Position numbers and translations under genes: made by a program. From UTCHB3 sp008363265 (GTDB lineage: Bacteria > Bacteroidota > Ignavibacteria > Ignavibacteriales > Ignavibacteriaceae): a stretch of 64,000 nt of DNA. Shown here in pieces: positions 43,484 through 52,104 of this stretch. The stretch spans positions 1-64,000 of the forward strand of contig BTUW01000015.1 in NCBI GenBank assembly GCA_045863055.1, in the 5' to 3' direction. Within the stretch, counting starts at the first letter, position 1; the number at the start of each line of letters is the position of its first letter. The notes under the pieces were generated by a model. It saw only the letters and a list, made by a program, of their open reading frames with translations. It was not told where the DNA came from and made no database searches.

Positions 43484-46339
43484 CTACTTCATCAGAATCA
43501 TTTTCTTCACCGCGGAATAAACCCCCGACTCAACTTTGTAGAAGTAGAGGCCGCTGGGAAGGGTGGCGGCGTTGAAGGTAACCTGATGGTAGCCGGCTTC
43601 GCGGTGACCGTTGAAGAGGGTCATCACTTTCTGGCCGAGGGAGTTGTAAACGGTTATATCCACGCTACCGGCTGTGGGTAACGCGAAACGGATAACGGTC
43701 TCGGGATTGAACGGATTCGGGAAGTTCTGCTCAAGGGCGAACGATCCGGGGAGCCCGCTGCTGTATTCTTTAATTGAAGTGATGCCAGCCCATTTGCCGC
43801 GGGCGTTTGAGATCGCCTGATCGAGATCGGCATCAGAATTTGCCGCCGCGAGGGCGAACGCCACTTCGATGCTGTCGCCGGGAGCGATGTTATACGGTCC
43901 GCCGCCGATCACATGTGATACATCACCTGCACCGATCTGTCCCGTAACAATTCCCGAGGAAAGGGTGGTGAATTTCTCAGCATCGGTGAAACCGTCATAC
44001 ACATTTATTCCGCCGGCAGAGCCGTCATTGGCGATCGGTTTGAATGAATAGTTGGTGCCGCTGATGAGGGCGGTTCCCACCTTTGTAGTGAATGTTGTGT
44101 TGTTGTTCCATACCTTGCCGTAGTTTCCGGCTGCGTTCCACTCGGTGCGGTCACCGGAACCATCGATAAGATCCCAATCGAAATAAAGACCCGCGTAAAG
44201 GCCGTTAACCGCGAGTGTTGATGTGTTTTTAATTGTGTATCTCACGATCGTGAAATTCTCATCAGCAGTTGCCGAGTAGTTGTACGACCTCTGTTTTATC
44301 TGAAGTCCGAGCTTCGAGCCTCCCGCGAGGTTGTCGTTGAACACGCCGTAACCCTCAACATCGGCTTTTACGCCGGGTATCTTGAGTGAGAACGGGATCT
44401 CGCTCTGGAAGTCTTTATCCTGTACGCTCTGGTTCGATCCTCTTGCCGAGTTTATCACCTGATTCTGGGCAGTTGAGAGCATCAATGCACCCTCGAAGAG
44501 CATGTTGTTTCCGCCGTCAAACTTGAAGCCTGAGCCCTTGGTGTTGTTGGGGTAGTCGGCAAATCCTAGATTACCGGTGCTGGTGACGGTTACCGCGACA
44601 TTGTTGCCCAAGGTAGTGGCATAGGTCGGGTTGCCCGTGGTGTTGATCCATTCGAAGTCGCTATAGGTTCCGTCGCTGTAGCTTAAGATGAACGCGAGGT
44701 CGGCGTTTTCCGGTACTGTCTGCGAAATGGTAAACTGGAACTGACTTGCTGAATTGTCGAAAATTTCACCTGAGGCTTTCGCACCGAAGTTAACAGTTGC
44801 GTTGGCACCCACGGTGGCATTTGAGGTTTTGCTGACGAGTGTTACGCTCAGGTTTGAAGTGGCGTTAAGCCAGTTCTTGAAACGGACCATAACAGCGATG
44901 GTTTCTCCCGGCTGGAAGATGCCGTCGTTGTTGCCGGTTACCTCGTCGGAGAAGATCGCTTCAACACTCCTTACCGAGGTAAAATCGTTAGTCTGGAGCG
45001 CTCTCAACGCGTTGATCCTTCCCTTTCCGAGGAGCTGAACGAACGATGGATTCAGATTGTCTATGTTATCTGCAGAAACACGCACTTTTTCAGCAGCCTG
45101 AAGTGGTGTGAGGTTCGGGAACTGTGCCATGGTGAGGGCTACAAGTCCCGCGGTGATCGGCGAAGCCATCGAAGTGCCGCTGAGGTTCGTGTAAACATTG
45201 TTCTGCCAAGTGTTGTAGATACCGCTTCCGGGGGACGCGACATCGATATAATAGCCGTAGTTCGAAAATGAAGAACGGGTATCGGATGAACCTGTTGAGG
45301 CTACTGAGAGGACATTGTTGTATGCTGCGGGATAGAACTTGTCGCGGCTCGATTCATTTCCGGCTGCGGCAACCACAACCGAGCCCATGTTAGTTACATC
45401 GTTGATAATATTCTGACCGAGAAGCGAGTAACCTCCGCCGCCCCAGCTGCAGTTGATAACTTTTGCGCCGTTCTGCGCGGCATACATCAGACCTTCGTAA
45501 CCGTAAACAATGTAAGGCGCGCCTGATGAGGGATCGCGCTGATCGTTCCTCGAGGTTTTAACAGCCATCACTTTGGTGTTGAAGCCGATACCGGCGACAC
45601 CGACACCGTTATTGGTTGACGCGCTCGCGCAACCGGCAACATGTGTACCATGGTCGGGAGCGTCTTCCATCGGGTTGTTGTCGGGGGTGCCGTTGGCACC
45701 GCCGAAATCCCATCCTCGGTAGTCATCGATGTAACCGTTGTTGTCGTCGTCAATTCCGTTGCTTTCAATCTCATTGGGATTTATCCAGATGTTTCCGGCG
45801 AGGTCCGGGTGATCCCAGTCGACTCCTGTGTCATCAATGCCCACTACGATCGAGGCTGAGCCCTGGTTGATATCCCATGCTTCGTGAGCCCTGATCTTGG
45901 GGAGGTACCACTGCTGGTTGTATGAGGGATCGTTGGGAACAAAAGTGGTTTTGTAAACATATCTTGGTTCGACCCACTCGATCTCATAGATGTTTGCGAG
46001 CTTAGTGGCGGCGTAAAGTGGATCGACATCTGCTGAGTAGTGGACGGATACGATCCGTTCAATTCCTGTGGTGCTGGCTTCCATTGCTTTTGGCGGGAAG
46101 AGGGTCTTCGCTTTCTTTACCTGAAGGAATTCAAGTCTATCCGCGACAGAGGCCAACGGGGATACACTTCCCGATGCATCGGTCGGTTGCTGAAATCTGA
46201 ACTTGACTATCAGTTCGTTGGATAGATAATCTACATTTCCTTTATTGATAACTCTCTGAGGCACATGCTGTGCGGAGAGGGCAAAAACCGCCAAAAGGCA
46301 GAGTGCGAGGGTATTTCTTACCACTGGAGCGAAAAACAT
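43484..46339 (-). CDS. Secreted subtilisin-like serine protease (S8) with T9SS domain
   Basis: The 951-residue protein has a signal peptide (about 1-24), an inhibitor_I9-like propeptide (about 35-130), and an S8 catalytic domain with Asp170 (GIDDTGVDWDHPDL), His230 (DHGTHVAG), oxyanion Asn328 (AAAGNES) and Ser390 (GTSMASP). A beta-rich region of about 450 residues with CARDB-like character follows, then a T9SS sorting domain (LEQNFPNPFNPETVIRFALP). It is a predicted extracellular endopeptidase and would supply peptides for the M14 and S46 exopeptidases encoded at 20-24 kb. Single gene, with promoter region at 46340-46430. Confidence 0.95.
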   Translation of the reverse strand: MFFAPVVRNTLALCLLAVFALSAQHVPQRVINKGNVDYLSNELIVKFRFQQPTDASGSVSPLASVADRLEFLQVKKAKTLFPPKAMEASTTGIERIVSVHYSADVDPLYAATKLANIYEIEWVEPRYVYKTTFVPNDPSYNQQWYLPKIRAHEAWDINQGSASIVVGIDDTGVDWDHPDLAGNIWINPNEIESNGIDDDNNGYIDDYRGWDFGGANGTPDNNPMEDAPDHGTHVAGCASASTNNGVGVAGIGFNTKVMAVKTSRNDQRDPSSGAPYIVYGYEGLMYAAQNGAKVINCSWGGGGYSLLGQNIINDVTNMGSVVVAAAGNESSRDKFYPAAYNNVLSVASTGSSDTRSSFSNYGYYIDVASPGSGIYNTWQNNVYTNLSGTSMASPITAGLVALTMAQFPNLTPLQAAEKVRVSADNIDNLNPSFVQLLGKGRINALRALQTNDFTSVRSVEAIFSDEVTGNNDGIFQPGETIAVMVRFKNWLNATSNLSVTLVSKTSNATVGANATVNFGAKASGEIFDNSASQFQFTISQTVPENADLAFILSYSDGTYSDFEWINTTGNPTYATTLGNNVAVTVTSTGNLGFADYPNNTKGSGFKFDGGNNMLFEGALMLSTAQNQVINSARGSNQSVQDKDFQSEIPFSLKIPGVKADVEGYGVFNDNLAGGSKLGLQIKQRSYNYSATADENFTIVRYTIKNTSTLAVNGLYAGLYFDWDLIDGSGDRTEWNAAGNYGKVWNNNTTFTTKVGTALISGTNYSFKPIANDGSAGGINVYDGFTDAEKFTTLSSGIVTGQIGAGDVSHVIGGGPYNIAPGDSIEVAFALAAANSDADLDQAISNARGKWAGITSIKEYSSGLPGSFALEQNFPNPFNPETVIRFALPTAGSVDITVYNSLGQKVMTLFNGHREAGYHQVTFNAATLPSGLYFYKVESGVYSAVKKMILMK

Positions 46340-46429
46340 CTTGTTACTCGATTATGTTTGAAAGGGACTTTAAATTTCAGTAAAATAGAGGTAATATGCA
46401 AGGGGATATTTAGTTGTTAAAATTGCGGA

Positions 46430-47629
46430 TCACTGCATCCACTTCCAAGCCGGGAGCACCTTTATCACCTTGCCATTGATGGTGAAGTTGTCGGATTGAT
46501 CCCTTGTTATCAGGTATCCGGTCTCCAGTCCGAGAAGGCCGAGGGCTTCCACCAGACCGGAGGTCTCTCTTTCAAGGTTGTCATTGTTAAGGTCATGGCA
46601 AACCTGATATGCTGCGAAATCTCCTCTCCCGGAACGGGTTATGAAGTCACACTCCCTCTTACCTTTGAAGTAGAACACTTCGTTACCGCTTCTTTTCAGA
46701 TGGAGAAATACCGAGTTCTCGAGCAATCGGCCCCTGTCTGAGGAGAATGATGAGGTATTCACGGTCAGCATTCCAGTATCGATCGAGTAGATCTTCTTGG
46801 GAGCCACGATTCTCTTCTTGTATGAGAAATCGAATTGCTGAATTGTGAAGAAGAGGTAGCTGTCTTCAAAGTGGTTCAGGATCGATATAATCGTGTTCAC
46901 CGATCCGGTTCCAAAGAGGTTTTTCAGTGAGTTGAAAGAAAACTCTTTTGCCGCGTTGGTGATAAGGTAGAGGGCCAGCTCTTTTACGAGTCCTTCATCC
47001 CGGAGACCGTTCCTCACGATTATGTCCCGCATCAGGATATCGATAAGAAGTGTCTGAAGCAGATTCGGATCGCCTATCCTCAGATACTCCGGGAAACCTC
47101 CCCGTTCGATAAATTGATCGAAGGTAGCGACCGATGGTTCAACCTGATTGAACGAGCAAAACTCTTTGAATGAAAATGGGAAGAGTTCTGTCGCGACATG
47201 ACGGCCTGTTAACTTTGTGCCCAGTTCCTTGCTCAACATCGAGGCGTTGGAGCCCGTGATCACCACTTTCTTTCCCTGGTTCAGCAGGGTTCTGACAAAT
47301 CTCTCCCATCCTTCAATGTTTTGTATCTCATCAAAAAAATACAGGTTGTCACTCTCACCAAAGGTCTCTTCAAGTTTCGGGAAATCACCCGCGTCGAACT
47401 GAAACAGCCTTACATCTTCAAAGTTGAGGTAGTTGAATCCCGGAGAAGAGTCGATCAGTTGCCTGAGGAGGGTGCTTTTACCGCATCTTCTTATTCCTGT
47501 AATTATCGAAGCAACACCTGATCTCGGCGTAATTTCGGGGAATTTTTCCCGCGGAATTCCCGTTGGAGTGGAGAGTAAAAACTCCCTCTGACGGGCCACG
47601 ACATCTGTAAGTGTTTGTAAAGTAATCAT
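46430..47629 (-). CDS. AAA_14/DUF4143 ATPase
   Basis: The 399-residue protein has Walker A GIRRCGKSTLLRQL, Walker B NLYFFDEIQNIEGWERF, the GSNASMLSKELGTKLTGRH arginine-sensor block and a C-terminal DUF4143 domain (EVFYFKGKRECDFITRSG), which resembles a PD-(D/E)XK remnant. These proteins are common in accessory DNA of prokaryotes, with no proven function. I place the start at ATG 47629; a TTG at 47659 lies inside a palindromic repeat that is better explained as an operator. Two palindromes lie 13-50 bp upstream of this start. Confidence 0.87.
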   Translation of the reverse strand: MITLQTLTDVVARQREFLLSTPTGIPREKFPEITPRSGVASIITGIRRCGKSTLLRQLIDSSPGFNYLNFEDVRLFQFDAGDFPKLEETFGESDNLYFFDEIQNIEGWERFVRTLLNQGKKVVITGSNASMLSKELGTKLTGRHVATELFPFSFKEFCSFNQVEPSVATFDQFIERGGFPEYLRIGDPNLLQTLLIDILMRDIIVRNGLRDEGLVKELALYLITNAAKEFSFNSLKNLFGTGSVNTIISILNHFEDSYLFFTIQQFDFSYKKRIVAPKKIYSIDTGMLTVNTSSFSSDRGRLLENSVFLHLKRSGNEVFYFKGKRECDFITRSGRGDFAAYQVCHDLNNDNLERETSGLVEALGLLGLETGYLITRDQSDNFTINGKVIKVLPAWKWMQ

Positions 47630-47641
47630 TTGGGCAGTGTT

Positions 47642-47679
47642 TTCATTACTAATGAACAAAAGTTTTCATTACTAATGAA
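47642..47679. promoter_or_regulatory. Tandem perfect palindromes upstream of the DUF4143 gene
   Basis: Two copies of the perfect palindrome TTCATTA-C-TAATGAA at 47642-47656 and 47665-47679, starts 23 bp apart, embedded in identical 20-bp direct repeats. They sit just upstream of the DUF4143 start and have the look of a dimer-binding operator; the binding protein is unknown. Confidence 0.6.
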
Positions 47680-47738
47680 CAATATAACAAATATTTATTT
47701 AAACGGAAAGTTTTTCTGCTCCGGTGCTTGCCATCCCC

Positions 47739-48203
47739 TCAATAAAACACAACGGAGTGACCGGTGAACTCCCCCTTGTCGTATTCGAATTTCGCGGAGA
47801 ATATCTTGCCGGAGCCGAGCCAGCGCATGAAAATGGTGTCGCCCTCCCAGAGGTGGAGGTCGAGGAGTTTTTCATCAGGGATCCAGTGCAGTTCACCTTC
47901 ATGGGAGTCGATCAGCCCGCCGGTGAATTCGTCGGCAGTGTAAACGAAGACATACCAGTCTTCAATATTGTCGAAAGCGGGAAAGGTAATGAATCCTTCA
48001 AGCCGGGGGTTGGTAATGTGGAGGCCTGATTCCTCAAGCACTTCCCTGATCACGCATTCTTCGGGTGATTCACCGGGATCGAACTTTCCACCAAGCCCGT
48101 TCCATTTCCCCTCGTGCATGTCGTTCTCCTTCTTGATCCTGTGCATCATCAGCGTTGTGCCGTTCTTTCTGTCTTTCACATAGCACAGCGTGGCAAGTTT
48201 CAT
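47739..48203 (-). CDS. NUDIX hydrolase (MutT/8-oxo-dGTPase-like)
   Basis: The start is ATG 48203 (MKLATLCYVKD); the frame is open further upstream, but that part is not protein-like. The 154-residue protein has a perfect NUDIX box, G39-x5-E45-x7-R53-E-V-x-E57-E58-x-G60-L, and resembles MTH1-like 8-oxo-dGTP diphosphatases in the HRIKKENDMHEGKWNGLGGKFDPGE region and in the FMRWLGSGKIFSAKFEYD C-terminus. It probably cleans oxidised nucleotides. It is single and diverges from the GH13 gene, with 95 bp between the starts. Confidence 0.9.
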   Translation of the reverse strand: MKLATLCYVKDRKNGTTLMMHRIKKENDMHEGKWNGLGGKFDPGESPEECVIREVLEESGLHITNPRLEGFITFPAFDNIEDWYVFVYTADEFTGGLIDSHEGELHWIPDEKLLDLHLWEGDTIFMRWLGSGKIFSAKFEYDKGEFTGHSVVFY

Positions 48204-48298
48204 TTTTGTTTTCCTTTCACCAAAAAGTTTTGTAGGTTTAACGGTGAGATTTAGGGGTTTATCAAAATAATCGATCGAATGCCCAAATTTAAGAAAGA

Positions 48299-49813
48299 AT
48301 GGGTACTTATATGCTGAACAATCCAAAACTTTACGAAATAAACACACGGGTCTGGATAAAAAGATTCGGACCTGACGCGCAACTAAAAGACATCCCTCAC
48401 ACGGTCTGGACCGACCTGAAAGAGAAGGGTATCGATTTTGTATGGCTCCTCGGCGTCTGGAAGACATGCACAAGGTGTATCAGCGAGGGCTGCTTCACCC
48501 CCGAGTTGATAAAGCAGTACAACGCCGCCCTGAAAGACTGGACGAAGGCCGATGTTATCGGCTCCCCCTTTGCTATTGATGAATATGCAGTCAACCCGGT
48601 ACTGGGCACTGAGGCTGACCTCCTTGCGCTCAAAAAGGAACTCAACGATCTCGGAATGGCACTTATTCTCGACTTTGTGCCGAACCATTTCGGCTCATCC
48701 AGCGAAGTATTGATAAACAATCCCGAGATATTCCTCCAGGTTGATAAACATGCATGGGAAGAGGAACCCTACACCTATTACACGATCCCCGAACACCCCG
48801 GCCTCTATTTCGCCCATGGGAGAGACCCCTTCTTCCCGGCATGGCGGGATACAGCCCAGCTGAACTATTTCCACCCACTTACCCGCGACTACATGTCGGG
48901 CATCCTTCAGAATATCAGCAACTACTGCGATGGTATCCGCTGTTCGATGGCGATGCTGGTGCTTAACAATATCTTCGGAAACACCTGGAGCGGCGCGGCT
49001 GACAAAACCAAGTTCCCCGAAACATCGGAGGAATTCTGGTCGGCTGCCATAAAGGAGATAAAATCGTTCAACCCCGGCTTCATTTTCATCGCAGAAACCT
49101 ACTGGGGACTCGAAAAAGACCTCCAGAGGCTCGGATTCGATTACACTTCCGACAAGGTACTCTACGACCGCCTCGTAAAGAACGGCCCGACCGAAATAAA
49201 AGGCCACCTTACAGCCGACATGAATGTTCAGCAGAAATCGGTCCGCTACACCGAAAAATATGAAGAGGAGAGGGCTTTACAGGTATTCGGCCACGAAAGA
49301 TCGATGGCGGCGGCCACCATCGCGGCTACAATTCCTGGGCTGATGCTTTATCAGGATGGGCAGTGGGAAGGGAAAAAGCTGAAACAGGTGATGCAGCTCG
49401 GCCGGGAGGCAAAGGAGCAGCGACACCCGAAAATTGAGAAATTCTACGAAAAACTGCTGAAGACCACCAATGACAGGGCATTCAGGGATGGGGAGTGGGA
49501 GCTTCTTTTTGTACATCGAGCGTGGGATGACAACCAAACGAATGCCAACCTGCTGGCTTGGAAGTGGAAACTTGCTGTCAGGAACATCCTGGTTGTGGTG
49601 AACTATTCGCCTGTTCAGTCACAATGCTTTCTGAAATTCAACGTCATAACCTCAGATGACAAGGTGCTTTTCAACGATGTAATGAACGACAAGATTTACA
49701 TTCGACCCGTAACTGAACTCGCGGAGAAGGGCCTCTATATCGACCTTTCACCGTGGAAGAGCCACATATTGGTTTATGACGAGGATCTCGCCGGTTCAGG
49801 CAGTTTCTTCTAA
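48299..49813 (+). CDS. GH13 alpha-amylase-family protein with altered catalytic residues
   Basis: The 504-residue protein aligns from memory with a bacterial GH13 group that starts LNxPxLYEINTRVWL and ends MNYxPxQSQCYV. Region I is intact (D125-FVPN-H130), as is the general acid E266 in FIAETYWG. In region II the family reads DGVRCDMAML, but here it reads DGIRCSMAML, putting Ser216 where the Asp nucleophile belongs (tcg codon). In region IV the usual ENHDEPRA is EKYEEERA (319-326), so both His and Asp are changed. Hydrolysis by the normal mechanism is unlikely; a binding, regulatory or altered transferase role is possible. Cytosolic (no signal peptide). The reading frame is intact. Confidence 0.88.
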   Translation: MGTYMLNNPKLYEINTRVWIKRFGPDAQLKDIPHTVWTDLKEKGIDFVWLLGVWKTCTRCISEGCFTPELIKQYNAALKDWTKADVIGSPFAIDEYAVNPVLGTEADLLALKKELNDLGMALILDFVPNHFGSSSEVLINNPEIFLQVDKHAWEEEPYTYYTIPEHPGLYFAHGRDPFFPAWRDTAQLNYFHPLTRDYMSGILQNISNYCDGIRCSMAMLVLNNIFGNTWSGAADKTKFPETSEEFWSAAIKEIKSFNPGFIFIAETYWGLEKDLQRLGFDYTSDKVLYDRLVKNGPTEIKGHLTADMNVQQKSVRYTEKYEEERALQVFGHERSMAAATIAATIPGLMLYQDGQWEGKKLKQVMQLGREAKEQRHPKIEKFYEKLLKTTNDRAFRDGEWELLFVHRAWDDNQTNANLLAWKWKLAVRNILVVVNYSPVQSQCFLKFNVITSDDKVLFNDVMNDKIYIRPVTELAEKGLYIDLSPWKSHILVYDEDLAGSGSFF

Positions 49814-49859
49814 GATCAAACGCTGACTTCGCGAGCCGGTTCCGGCAGACCGGATGAAA

Positions 49860-50324
49860 TTAAACGCTGACTTCTCTTGCCGACTCATGCACGATCCAGT
49901 TCTGCATTGCGTGGATCAGCGACTCCATAACGTTCATCACGTTCTTCTGAGTTTCCTCATCGAGCGTGTCGAATATCTCTTTATGGACTAAAACATGCCC
50001 GGAGTTGATGTTGTTGATGTATGGCCGGCTTTGGCCCGTAAGGTAAACATTGAAGCTTCGCCTGTCGTGGCTGTCCTGCCTGCGCTGTACAAGTTTTTTC
50101 TCTTCAAGTGAAGTCAGGATGTGAGTTATCCTCCCCGGCGTGAGCCCCATTATCGATGAAAGCTCTCTGATCGAGATAAATTGCTTGTCACCGAAAAGCA
50201 TCAACAGCCTTAGTTCCGCAGGTGTGAGGTTGTAACACCTGGCAAAAAATTCCTCTTTTCTGCTGCATTCCCGCGAAAGGGAGCAGGTCAGTTCCGCAAA
50301 TTTCTTCGCTGTATCGTCTATCAT
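49860..50324 (-). CDS. MarR-family transcriptional regulator
   Basis: A 154-residue winged-helix protein with the MarR pattern: N-terminal helix, LTPAELRLLMLFGDKQFISIRELSSIMGLTPGRITHILTSLEEKKLVQRRQDSHDRRSFNVYLT (HTH and DxRxxxV wing) and C-terminal dimerisation helices. MarR proteins bind short palindromes and often repress their own gene; TTATACGATCGTAAAA at 50355-50370, 31 bp upstream of the start, is a good candidate site. It converges with the GH13 gene. Target genes and ligand are unknown. Confidence 0.92.
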   Translation of the reverse strand: MIDDTAKKFAELTCSLSRECSRKEEFFARCYNLTPAELRLLMLFGDKQFISIRELSSIMGLTPGRITHILTSLEEKKLVQRRQDSHDRRSFNVYLTGQSRPYINNINSGHVLVHKEIFDTLDEETQKNVMNVMESLIHAMQNWIVHESAREVSV

Positions 50325-50354
50325 TTCAGTATTTAAATTATTTTACTCTCTAAA

Positions 50355-50370
50355 TTATACGATCGTAAAA
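50355..50370 (-). promoter_or_regulatory. Candidate MarR operator and -10 element
   Basis: Palindrome TTATACGATCGTAAAA overlaps a perfect TATAAT on the minus strand (50358-50353), placing it over the promoter of the MarR gene. Confidence 0.4.
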
Positions 50371-50407
50371 CAATGAGCTAATAAGACTTTTCTTGAATAA
50401 TACTTTT

Positions 50408-50545
50408 AGTGTGGAGTGTAGAGTGTGGAGTGTAGAGTGTGGAGGATTTGGGGAAATGTGATTCGCCGCGGCGAGGTGATTTCCTCGCTACTCATCACTC
50501 ACTTCTCACTACTCAATCCGCCGCGGCGGATCGCCACTCACTACT
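50408..50545. repeat. Composite inverted repeat with two GC-rich palindromes
   Basis: Tandem gtgtggagtgtaga words, then palindromes ttcgccgcggcgag (50462-50475) and tccgccgcggcgga (50517-50530), with tandem ctactcatcactcac words between them. It occupies the divergent region between the MarR gene and the small gene at 50607. Confidence 0.8.
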
Positions 50546-50561
50546 ATATTAGGAATTTTAT

Positions 50562-50569
50562 TATTTTTG
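50562..50569 (+). promoter_or_regulatory. Possible -7 box of the 90-residue protein gene
   Basis: TATTTTTG fits TAnnTTTG and lies 37 bp before the ATG. No clear -33 element; tentative. Confidence 0.35.
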
Positions 50570-50606
50570 ATACCGAGATTAAAAATATTTTAGACGGACA
50601 AAGAAT

Positions 50607-50879
50607 ATGACAACACTTCCCGGACCGAAGACAATTGAATTCCCCGCAGATTCACTCGAAAAACAGGTTTATACCATTGCTGAAGAGTTGAAAGACTATT
50701 TACCAGTGGCCAGCGACAGAAACCGCCTCGGCTATGTGCTCTTCAAATATGTGAACAAACAGGGTGACGAGCCTTCAGTGATGCTTCTTAACGGTAAATT
50801 TACCATTCAGGGGATCACGAGAGACCAGCTCGCTTCGATCATAACAGAAAAACTGAAAACAGTTAAACTCCCCGAATAG
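50607..50879 (+). CDS. Small conserved-looking protein of unknown function
   Basis: A 90-residue protein with balanced composition and no signal peptide or membrane helix. I do not recognise it. It reads like a compact alpha/beta domain (PKTIEFPADSLEKQVYTIAEELKDYL, then LGYVLFKYVNKQGDEPSVMLLNGKFTIQGITRDQLASIITEKL). It has its own promoter-like box and a strong terminator after it, so it is very probably a real single-gene transcript. Confidence 0.75.
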   Translation: MTTLPGPKTIEFPADSLEKQVYTIAEELKDYLPVASDRNRLGYVLFKYVNKQGDEPSVMLLNGKFTIQGITRDQLASIITEKLKTVKLPE

Positions 50880-50884
50880 ACATT

Positions 50885-50918
50885 AAAAAAGGCTGTCCGT
50901 CGCCGGGCAGCCTTTTTT
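50885..50918. terminator. Bidirectional Rho-independent terminator
   Basis: Stem aaaaaaggctgtcc with gggcagcctttttt (one wobble pair) and a short loop; T-runs lie on both strands. It separates the small plus-strand gene from fbp, which ends here on the minus strand. Confidence 0.9.
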
Positions 50919-50935
50919 CACTTCCAATTTTCCGG

Positions 50936-51967
50936 TCAGAGCGGCTTTTCAAGCTCGGCGTCTGTATCCGCGATAAATTTCGCCACTTTATCCACATCGT
51001 ACGGACTTCCGATGAAGATCGGACATCTTTCGTGCAGTGATTCCGGTTTTACCTCCAGTATCCTTTTGTAGCCGTCGATGCTTTTGCCGCCGGCTGCTTC
51101 GATGATCATCGAAACCGGATTGCACTCGTACATCAGGCGAAGCTTCCCTTTCGGGTTTCGGCTGTCGGCAGGATACATGAAGATGCCGCCGTAAAGGAGT
51201 GTGCGGTGAACATCGGCAACCATCGATCCGATGTAGCGGGTCGAGTAGGGTCTTCCCGTCTCTTTTTCCTCTTCCTGAAGCCATTTAATGTACTTTTTCA
51301 GTCCGGGGTGCCAATATTTGTAGTTGCCTTCGTTAATGCTGTAGATCTTCCCCTTGTTCGGTATCTTCATATCAGGGTGTGAAAGAATAAATTCACCGAT
51401 CGAAGGGTCGAGCGTGAATCCGTGCACCCCTTCACCAACGGTATAGACCAGCATGGTTGAGGAGCCGTAAATTACATATCCTGCAGCAACCTGCTCAACG
51501 CCCGGCTGCAGACAATCTTCAAGCGTACCGGGGCCATCGCCTTCCGACACCCTCTTGTAAATGCTGAAGATGGTGCCGATATTCACGTTCACATCGATGT
51601 TCGATGACCCGTCAAGAGGATCGAACAGAAGAACATATTTTCCGATCTCGAAGTGGTGCGGGATGTGGATGATATCCTCTTCCTCCTCAGAGGCCATGAT
51701 GCAGAGCTGACCGCCATGGTCCATTGCCTTGAAGAGCATGTCGTGAGCATAGATATCAAGTTTTTTTACCGATTCGCCGTGAACATTGGTGTCGCCCGTA
51801 AAGCCGAGTATCTCAACAAGACCGGCTTTGTTCACTTCTCTCGAAATTATTTTTGCGGCTATTGAAAGGTCTGAAAGGATCCTCGAGAGGGCACCCGTTG
51901 CCTCGGGATGCTTCCGCTCCTGCTCGATGATGTACCTTTCAAGGGTCATGAAAGGGGTTAGTGACAT
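50936..51967 (-). CDS. fbp: Fructose-1,6-bisphosphatase, class I
   Basis: The 343-residue enzyme hydrolyses fructose 1,6-bisphosphate in gluconeogenesis. Class I motifs are clear: GDTNVHGESVKKLDIYAHD, the metal-binding DPLDGSSNIDVNVNIGTIF, the YSTRYIGSMVADVHRTLLYGG substrate region, and the C-terminal KLRLMYECNPVSMIIEAAGG signature. Full family length. A monocistronic gene on the minus strand with a shared terminator at its end. Cytosolic. Confidence 0.97.
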   Translation of the reverse strand: MSLTPFMTLERYIIEQERKHPEATGALSRILSDLSIAAKIISREVNKAGLVEILGFTGDTNVHGESVKKLDIYAHDMLFKAMDHGGQLCIMASEEEEDIIHIPHHFEIGKYVLLFDPLDGSSNIDVNVNIGTIFSIYKRVSEGDGPGTLEDCLQPGVEQVAAGYVIYGSSTMLVYTVGEGVHGFTLDPSIGEFILSHPDMKIPNKGKIYSINEGNYKYWHPGLKKYIKWLQEEEKETGRPYSTRYIGSMVADVHRTLLYGGIFMYPADSRNPKGKLRLMYECNPVSMIIEAAGGKSIDGYKRILEVKPESLHERCPIFIGSPYDVDKVAKFIADTDAELEKPL

Positions 51968-52057
51968 TATGACTGTATCTCCGTATGTATAAATTTTATT
52001 GATCTGCTGAAATATAACACATCCGGGAGAGTAAAAAAACGGAAGGTGCGTGAAAGC

Positions 52058-52083
52058 ACGCCATTTCGGGGATAATGGCGTGC
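52058..52083 (-). terminator. Hairpin after the ABC exporter operon
   Basis: Perfect 9-bp stem cacgccatt (52058-52066) with aatggcgtg (52075-52083), 22 bp beyond the last gene of the operon. The T-run is about 20 bp further downstream on the minus strand, so it is a weak or Rho-assisted terminator candidate. Confidence 0.45.
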
Positions 52084-52104
52084 GTGATCACATAAAAGGG
52101 GTGG

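Noticed and set aside
48204..48473. N-terminal extension of the NUDIX protein
   Set aside because: The extra about 90 residues overlap the GH13 gene start on the other strand and are Arg/Ser-rich; the NUDIX fold begins at the ATG at 48203.
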